NCBI GenBank assembly: GCA_046727175.1
Contig: JBKPCD010000144.1
Location: 1 to 64,000 of the forward strand
Length of the DNA: 64,000 bases
Direction of reading: 5' to 3'
Origin: JBKPCD01 sp046727175
GTDB taxonomy: Bacteria; Acidobacteriota; Vicinamibacteria; Vicinamibacterales; 2-12-FULL-66-21
Positions 59,322-64,000 of the stretch are shown one piece after another. Made by a program: the position numbers and the translations under genes. The notes below the pieces were generated by a model. It made no database searches, was not told the DNA's origin, and saw only the letters and a list, made by a program, of their open reading frames with translations. Position 1 is the stretch's first letter. Each line of letters begins with the position of its first letter.

Positions 59322-60431
59322 ATGCGACGACGAGACTTTCTCGCAACCGCGACCGCCGCGCTGACGCTTCCGCTTACGAAACTCACGAGTGCGTCATCGG
59401 AGCGGCATCTGCTCTACATCGCCGAGCCGGGCATCCGTAATTACGTGCGATACGGCGGCGTCGGCGTCCTCGTCTACGACATCGGCAAGAACTACGAGTT
59501 CGTCAAACGAATCCCCACCTGGGACGTTCCCGCCCACCAGGATCCGGAAAACGTCAAAGGTGTTGCAGCCAGCGCAAAGACGCGGCGGCTCTACGTGAGC
59601 ACGATCAGACGGCTGGGCTGTATCGACCTGATGACCGAGAAGATGGTCTGGGACAAACCGTTCGAGTACGGCTGCGATCGCCTCGCCATCTCTCCCGATG
59701 GAAAACTTCTCTACGTTCCCTCGCTCGAAGGCCCCCACTGGAACGTCGTCGACGCCACGACCGGCGACACAGTGACGAAGATCGTGACCAACTCGGGTGC
59801 GCACAACACGGTCTACGGTCTCGACGGAAAGAACGCGTACCTCGCTGGTCTCCGATCGCCGCTGCTCTCGGTCGCAGACACGAAGACCCACACGGTCGTG
59901 AAGACAATCGGACCCTTCGCCAACTTCATACGTCCGTTCACGATCAACGCGGCGCAGACACTCTGCTACGTCAACGTCAACGAGCTGCTTGGCTTCGAGG
60001 TGGGCGACCTGAGAACCGGTGCGAAGCTGCAGCGCGTCGAAGTGCAGGGCTACCAGCAGGGGCCGGTCGACCGTCACGGATGCCCCAGCCACGGCATCGG
60101 TCTGACGCCGGATGAAAGCGAGCTGTGGCTCTGCGACGGCCACAACAAGGCGGTGCACGTGTTCGACAACACGGTCATGCCGCCAAAACAGATGACGACG
60201 ATCCAGGTCCGCGATCAGCCCGGATGGATCACGTTCAGCATCGATGGCAAGCACGCGTATCCATCGACCGGCGAGGTGTTCGATACGCGGACGAAAAAGC
60301 TGATCGCCGCGCTCAAAGACGAAACCGGACGCGAGATCGGCAGTGAGAAGCTGCTCGAGATCGTCTTCGACGGCGCGAAGCCCATTCGGGCTGGCGATCA
60401 GTTCGGGGTCGGGCTGAAACGAACTACTTGA
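59322..60431 (+). CDS. YncE-like (YVTN) beta-propeller protein, exported
   Basis: The protein is 369 aa. MRRRDFLATATAALTLPLTK is a twin-arginine signal. Seven YVTN/lactonase-like blades are seen (RLYVSTIRRLGCIDLMTEKM, CDRLAISPDGKLLYVPSLEG, NVVDATTGDTVTKIVTNSGA, CYVNVNELLGFEVGDLRTGA, IGLTPDESELWLCDGHNKAV, WITFSIDGKHAYPSTGEVFD). The fold matches cytochrome-cd1-like and 6-phosphogluconolactonase-like propellers. No heme motif is present. A periplasmic binding role is inferred. It is co-transcribed with NIPSNAP. A word-repeat region follows the stop. Confidence 0.85.
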   Translation: MRRRDFLATATAALTLPLTKLTSASSERHLLYIAEPGIRNYVRYGGVGVLVYDIGKNYEFVKRIPTWDVPAHQDPENVKGVAASAKTRRLYVSTIRRLGCIDLMTEKMVWDKPFEYGCDRLAISPDGKLLYVPSLEGPHWNVVDATTGDTVTKIVTNSGAHNTVYGLDGKNAYLAGLRSPLLSVADTKTHTVVKTIGPFANFIRPFTINAAQTLCYVNVNELLGFEVGDLRTGAKLQRVEVQGYQQGPVDRHGCPSHGIGLTPDESELWLCDGHNKAVHVFDNTVMPPKQMTTIQVRDQPGWITFSIDGKHAYPSTGEVFDTRTKKLIAALKDETGREIGSEKLLEIVFDGAKPIRAGDQFGVGLKRTT

Positions 60432-60439
60432 GCGTCGCC

Positions 60440-60490
60440 GGTAGCTTGGTGGGCTCGGTGGCTCGGTAGTTCGGTGGCTCGGTAGCTCGC
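60440..60490. repeat. ggctcggtag words
   Basis: ggtagcttggtgggctcggt followed by ggctcggtagttcggtggct and cggtagctcgc. This is direct repetition of cggtggctcggtag. Related ccgagctac words occur at 21165 and 21263. Confidence 0.6.
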
Positions 60491-60537
60491 TTTCGTGCCG
60501 GGATTCGGGGTTTGTGGCTCGGGAACAGCCCGCTTTG

Positions 60538-60749
60538 ATCCGCGGACATCTGCGAAAATCCGCGTCTCGTACGAACTCTTCAGATCCGCGTCAATCCGCG
60601 AGAATCCGCGTCTCGTCGGTAGGTTTATCCGCGGACATCCGCGAAAATCCGCGTCTCGTGTGAAGGTCCTATCCGCGGACGTTCGCGGAAATCCGCGTCT
60701 CGTCGGAGGTCTTCTGCTCCGCCTCCATCCGCGTAAATCCGCGTCTCAG
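60538..60749. repeat. Five-copy array of the aatccgcgtctcgt repeat
   Basis: 33-bp units start at 60538, 60584, 60627, 60671 and 60727, each atccgcggacatccgcgaaa-like ending in atccgcgtctcgt. Spacers of 10-23 bases share ggt-ctt text. The last copies (60672-60749) are inside the transporter reading frame. The same unit is at 7241-7331. Confidence 0.85.
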
Positions 60750-61970
60750 CCCGACGAGCGCCGCCAGTGCCATATCCGCCGTAACGTTGGCCGTCGTGCG
60801 AAACGCGTTCGGAATCGGATCGACGGCCAGCAGCATCCCGATTGATTCCGCGGGAAGACCGGCGGCCATCATGACCGGCAGCACGACGTAGACCGATCCG
60901 CTGGGCACGCCGCCCACCGTAAAACTGGCGAGCACGGCGACGAGCACCGTCTGCACCAGCCGCGGCGCGTCGAGCGGCACGCCGTACAGCCGGGCGACGA
61001 AGCAGACAACGGTCAGGAACCAGATCGGCGACGCGTACTTGAACATCGCGACGGCCAGCGGCAGCACGACCCCGCTCACCGCGGACGGCACCCGAAGCAC
61101 GGTTCCCGCGCCCTCGAGCAGGGCCGGCAGCGAGGCGAGCGAGGAATGCGTGCTGAACGCCATCACCTGCGCGGGCGCGGCCGCTCGCGCGAAGTCGCGC
61201 GCCCTGCAACATCCTGCAAGACCCACGAGCGGATACAGCGCACTCGTAAACACGATCTGCGCGACGGATGCCGTGACCACGTAGAACAGGATCGCGCTCA
61301 CAATCGAGACGCCGAGCTGCAGCATCATGCCCAGCGCCAGCGCGAACACTCCGATCGGCGCAGCGGCGACGACCCACGACAGGACGATCGTCATCGTGGC
61401 GTCGACGGCAGCGAAGAAGCGGACGATGGGCTCCCGCCGGTCGACGGCGAGGCGTCCGAGCGCGAGGCTGAAGACGATCGTGAAGACGAGCAGCGGCAGC
61501 ATCGCGCCATCGGCTGCGGCTTTCAGCGCGTTGGTCGGAATCAGGCTCGTAATCCAGCTCTCGAACGACGGGTTAGCCGTCGCCGGTGTCGCCGTGCCTG
61601 CGGACCTGGCCCGAAGCGTTTCGGTGACCGCTGGATCGACCGGCATGCGAGCGAACACGGAAGGCATCACGGCCCCGCTTATTGCGCCCGGGATGAGAAG
61701 GAGGGCGATCATCAGCGCGGCCGCGCGGACTCCTGCGCGCCGCACGAGGTCCGTGTTCCCCCCGCTCGCGAGCACGATGATCACTTTCGAGACGACGAGC
61801 GGGACGATCGTCATCAGGATGGCGTTGATCCACAAGGTGCCGGTGATCCCGACGATCGATTCGACGAACGTGCGTGGCGGGTTCGGCAGGGTCGTCATGC
61901 CGGCGCCGACGATGACCCCAGCGACGAGCGCAGCGAGCGCCTGCGTGCCGACACTGCGTGTGCTCCGCAT
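60669..61970 (-). CDS. Dicarboxylate/amino-acid:cation symporter (DAACS family)
   Basis: ATG 61970 gives 433 aa. The SLC1/DAACS layout is clear. N-terminal helices (QALAALVAGVIVGAGMTTLP; NAILMTIVPLVVSKVIIVLA) are followed by SLIPTNALKAAADGAMLPLL, VFTIVFSLALGRLAVDRREP, a re-entrant region AFSTHSSLASLPALLEGAGT, and the helix-7/8 core VPSAVSGVVLPLAVAMFKYA, SFTVGGVPSGSVYVVLPVMM and VDPIPNAFRTTANVTADMAL. It should import amino acids or dicarboxylates with Na+ or H+. The normal C-terminus ends near AALVGL. The final 25 residues (RRGFTRMEAEQKTSDETRIS plus ANVRG) are entirely encoded by the dispersed repeat, so the original stop has been lost or moved. Confidence 0.9.
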   Translation of the reverse strand: MRSTRSVGTQALAALVAGVIVGAGMTTLPNPPRTFVESIVGITGTLWINAILMTIVPLVVSKVIIVLASGGNTDLVRRAGVRAAALMIALLLIPGAISGAVMPSVFARMPVDPAVTETLRARSAGTATPATANPSFESWITSLIPTNALKAAADGAMLPLLVFTIVFSLALGRLAVDRREPIVRFFAAVDATMTIVLSWVVAAAPIGVFALALGMMLQLGVSIVSAILFYVVTASVAQIVFTSALYPLVGLAGCCRARDFARAAAPAQVMAFSTHSSLASLPALLEGAGTVLRVPSAVSGVVLPLAVAMFKYASPIWFLTVVCFVARLYGVPLDAPRLVQTVLVAVLASFTVGGVPSGSVYVVLPVMMAAGLPAESIGMLLAVDPIPNAFRTTANVTADMALAALVGLRRGFTRMEAEQKTSDETRISANVRG

Positions 61971-62033
61971 CGCGCGCGAGTGTATCAGCACCTCAGATAC
62001 TGCGCAGGCGGAAATTCCCCGCCGGCCGCCACT

Positions 62034-62058
62034 CACAGGAGATCAGGAGGTCAGGAGA
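62034..62058. repeat. caggagatc word block
   Basis: cacaggagatcaggaggtca ggag abuts the stop of the acetyltransferase gene. It is the same word family as at 21003, 31374 and 47861, but only one arm is present. Confidence 0.5.
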
Positions 62059-62769
62059 TTAATGTTTGAACGCCCACAGGGACGTCCGCTGACGCCCGTC
62101 AGCGTCGAAGTTCTCCGGCGCGAGCCATCGCTCGAAAGCCGTCTTTCGTGACGGCCACTCCGTGTCCAGCATCGAGTACCACGCCGTGTCGCGGCTTCTT
62201 CCCTTCACGATCATGTGCTGACGGAAGATGCCTTCGAACGTAAAGCCGAGACGGAGCGCCGCCGATCGCGACGGCGCGTTCAGCGCGTTGCACTTCCACT
62301 CGTACCGCCGGTAGCCGAGGTCTTCGAATGCGTGTCGCGCCATGAGAAACATCGCTTCCGTCGCGCCGGTCGTCGCCTGCAGCGGCGGCGTGTAGAGGAT
62401 GTTCCCGACTTCGATCACCCGATCGGCCGGCTTGATGCGCATGTACGATGCATATCCGAGCGCCGCATCGTCGCGCTTCCGCACGATCGCGAAGAAGACG
62501 GCGTCCGCAGACGATGCCTTGCGCCGGAGCTCGGCGTCGAACGCCGCGCGCTCGGCGTACGGCCCATCCGAGAGGTAGCGCCACAAGCGCTCGCGTTCGG
62601 GTCCCCGTGACTCTTCGAAGAGACGCGCGCCGTGCAGCGCCGGCTCGAGCGGGACGAGAACGACATGCCGCCCTGGGAGCGTGACTCGCTCGGGCCGGCG
62701 TGCCGGGTTCGCGTCCACTACTGGACCAACGGCACCGGCACGGGACAGATCGGTGGTTTCCGAAGTCAT
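62059..62769 (-). CDS. GNAT-family N-acetyltransferase (RimJ/RimL-like)
   Basis: ATG 62769 with GGGGAGGA directly upstream gives 236 aa. The start at 62925 would add a repeat-like leader and is rejected. Core GNAT features: TLPGRHVVLVPLEPALHGAR (strand 1), FFAIVRKRDDAALGYASYMR, VIEVGNILYTPPLQATTGAT (strand 4) and EAMFLMARHAFEDLGYRRYE with the acetyl-CoA turn region, WKCNALNAPSRSAALRLGFT (the RimJ/L N-x-x-S-x-x-A-x-x-x-G-F motif) and HMIVKGRSRDTAWYSMLDTE. The substrate is likely an amine or a protein N-terminus. It is not determined by context. Confidence 0.9.
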   Translation of the reverse strand: MTSETTDLSRAGAVGPVVDANPARRPERVTLPGRHVVLVPLEPALHGARLFEESRGPERERLWRYLSDGPYAERAAFDAELRRKASSADAVFFAIVRKRDDAALGYASYMRIKPADRVIEVGNILYTPPLQATTGATEAMFLMARHAFEDLGYRRYEWKCNALNAPSRSAALRLGFTFEGIFRQHMIVKGRSRDTAWYSMLDTEWPSRKTAFERWLAPENFDADGRQRTSLWAFKH

Positions 62770-62933
62770 TCCTCCCCTCGAACGGGGCATCGTACACGAC
62801 GTCGGGACTTGCGAATCGATCCGATCCCGATTGGGCTGGAGTAAGCACCACCGGACCAGCGTGCTCCGGTTTCCACCTGAAGTATTCGAATTGGATCCGT
62901 CTCTCTGCGTCGGTCGAACGTCCAATTACACGC

Positions 62934-62969
62934 GGGGGCTTCGCCCGGCCGGACGCCCCATCGCCGTCG
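62934..62969. repeat. Dispersed GC-rich repeat (gggggcttcgccc), copy 3
   Basis: gggggcttcgcccggccgga followed by cgccccatcgccgtcg. It matches 40824-40871 with few differences. It lies 30 bases upstream of the gene at 62999. Confidence 0.7.
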
Positions 62970-62998
62970 TCTGCACTCGGATGTGAAAGGGGATTCGT

Positions 62999-63475
62999 AT
63001 GAGACCGCGCGCCCTTGCCACGCTGGCCGTCCTCTGCATCTCCTGGACAGCCGCAACCGTGATCCTCGGTGGAAGCGTTCCGGTTGGCGTGTATGCGATC
63101 GTCGAGAAAGTGGTGCTCGAGCCGAACGACGCGCACCCACAGCGGATCCAGATCTGGGGAGCGTTCTCGCTGGCGGAACGGACGCGCTCTGCTCGCTTCG
63201 GACCAGCTCAGCGCGGCTACCTTTATTACAGCTGTCCTGAGGGACAAGAGACGATCTGCAGGAACGAGTGGTCCGACATCAAATCTACAGCCGGTACCGG
63301 CCAGTTGCTCGCGTTCGGCGATCGGAATCGGCCGACCGACCGCGTGCGCGCAGCGGACGAGAAGCCGACATCGCCTTCGGCGTATCCAATCCAGATGGGC
63401 GTCTTCAAGATGGGCTCAGGAGACGGCCCGGATCAGATCAAAGCGCGGTTGGCGGCAGTGTTGAGCCCCCGTTAA
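62999..63475 (+). CDS. Small exported protein of unknown function
   Basis: The protein is 158 aa. AAGGGGA precedes ATG 62999. The signal peptide MRPRALATLAVLCISWTAAT is followed by a mature part with beta-strand-like text (GVYAIVEKVVLEPNDAHPQR, IQIWGAFSLAERTRSARFGP, QRGYLYYSCPEGQETICRNE). Two Cys (in YSCPEGQETICRNEW) could form a disulfide in the periplasm. The end PSAYPIQMGVFKMGSGDGPD is conserved-looking. I do not recognise the family by name. It is followed 45 bases later by the desaturase gene. Confidence 0.8.
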   Translation: MRPRALATLAVLCISWTAATVILGGSVPVGVYAIVEKVVLEPNDAHPQRIQIWGAFSLAERTRSARFGPAQRGYLYYSCPEGQETICRNEWSDIKSTAGTGQLLAFGDRNRPTDRVRAADEKPTSPSAYPIQMGVFKMGSGDGPDQIKARLAAVLSPR

Positions 63476-63520
63476 CGATCGCGTGTTCCATCCGTCTTCC
63501 CCTAAAGAGGACGGTCTGCC

Positions 63521-64000
63521 ATGACGCCTGCGCTCGTCCCGCGATCGAAGAGCTCCCTACGGCACTCGGAATGGGACGCCGTGCTCGTGGCGCTGTCGCT
63601 CGCCCATGCGATCGTGCTGATCAGTGTTCCGTCGGCTGTCGTAATCGCCCTCGGCCTGTGGTGGAACTCCAACACAATTGCGCACAACTTCATCCACACT
63701 CCGTTCTTTCGCTCGCGTCTGTTGAACCGCGCATATTCGGTGTATCTGAGCGTGCTGCTCGGCATTCCGCAGACGCTGTGGCGCGAACGACACCTGCAGC
63801 ATCACAGCGGAAGTCATCATCGCTTGCGATGGACCCGCGCCGTCGCAAGTGAAGTCATTGTCGTGGCAACAGTGTGGATGATTCTCGCCGTGTCCGCTCC
63901 GCGGTTCTTCCTGACCGTGTACGTGCCCGGGTACATTACGGGTCTGACCCTCTGTTTCCTGCAAGGTCACTTCGAGCACGTCCGTGGAACGATCAGCCAC
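63521..64000 (+). CDS. Fatty-acid desaturase-like membrane protein (3' partial)
   Basis: ATG 63521 with AAAGAGGA upstream opens a frame that runs off the window after 160 codons, with no stop. TM1 is VLVALSLAHAIVLISVPSAV. The His-box series of the membrane di-iron desaturase/hydroxylase superfamily follows: HNFIH in NTIAHNFIHTPFF (H-x-x-x-H), HLQHH in WRERHLQHHSGSHH (H-x-x-H-H), and HFEH in LQGHFEHVRGTISH near the window end. Further TM segments lie between (SVYLSVLLGIPQTL, EVIVVATVWMILAVSA). The enzyme would oxidise an acyl chain or similar lipid in the inner membrane. The missing C-terminus prevents a finer assignment. Confidence 0.8.
   Translation, partial: MTPALVPRSKSSLRHSEWDAVLVALSLAHAIVLISVPSAVVIALGLWWNSNTIAHNFIHTPFFRSRLLNRAYSVYLSVLLGIPQTLWRERHLQHHSGSHHRLRWTRAVASEVIVVATVWMILAVSAPRFFLTVYVPGYITGLTLCFLQGHFEHVRGTISH

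Noticed and set aside
60538..60749. CRISPR-like array of 33-bp repeats with short spacers
   Set aside because: Spacers are only 10-23 bases, similar to one another, no cas genes are present, part of the array is translated, and the same unit occurs singly at 7274.
63557..64000. 147-aa minus-strand ORF at the window end
   Set aside because: Antisense to the His-box desaturase frame, which runs open to the window end on the plus strand.

Overview
The window is high-GC DNA that looks chromosomal and most resembles a soil-type Acidobacteriota genome, probably Vicinamibacteria-like. The main clues are four MacB/FtsX-type duplicated permeases with no partner ATPase (the acidobacterial ADOP type), two very large Oar-like outer-membrane receptors with N-terminal carboxypeptidase-regulatory domains and no SusD partner, a DUF1592-DUF1552-ankyrin cluster, an exosortase-type acyltransferase, and many exported carbohydrate-active enzymes. 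I saw no rRNA, tRNA, CRISPR array, intact insertion sequence, integrase or phage gene. The lineage is inferred from gene content, not from a marker gene.

Layout. 1-2.6 kb: the end of a tandem carboxymuconolactone-decarboxylase protein, an esterase, then broken remains of a Ser/Thr kinase and a LytS-type histidine kinase. 2.6-7.2 kb (minus): a TonB-receptor-like protein and a lipoprotein. 7.3-14 kb: a ROK regulator divergent from a GH3 glucosidase-xylose isomerase operon, then a GH99-like hydrolase. 14-31 kb (mostly minus): an ADOP, a small outer-membrane barrel, the ankyrin/DUF1552/DUF1592 cluster, a creatininase-family protein, another ADOP, a TPR-metallopeptidase, a sialidase-like protein and a GlxA-type regulator. 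31-40 kb: two convergent ADOPs, a DUF418 membrane protein and a CE15 glucuronoyl esterase. 40-53 kb: the second giant receptor, the acyltransferase, a GHL6-type hydrolase, an AAA+ ATPase, a TolB-like propeller, then a Gln-rich protein, a BON protein and an OB-fold-like protein. 53-60.4 kb: GH31 alpha-xylosidase, a polyprenol-kinase-like membrane protein, a PQQ-type propeller, NIPSNAP and a YncE-like propeller. 60.6-64 kb: a DAACS transporter, a GNAT acetyltransferase, a small exported protein and a desaturase cut by the window end.

Physiology. GH3, GH31 with a PA14 insert, XylA, CE15, the GH99-like and GHL6-like proteins and the two receptors fit an aerobic degrader of plant hemicellulose (xyloglucan or glucuronoxylan). 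The ROK protein is the obvious candidate sugar-responsive repressor. Most proteins carry Sec or Tat signals, so much of the window encodes the cell envelope.

The most unusual layer is intergenic. At least twelve gene junctions carry inverted-repeat elements built from short, locus-specific quasi-repeated words (for example gaatcctc, ggttcccgg, caggagatc, gaagtaaga, aatggcaga). Three share nearly the same terminal inverted repeat around different interiors. A second repeat family (core aatccgcgtctcgt) has become the coding C-terminus of a transporter, and a third has entered the signal-peptide region of a receptor gene.
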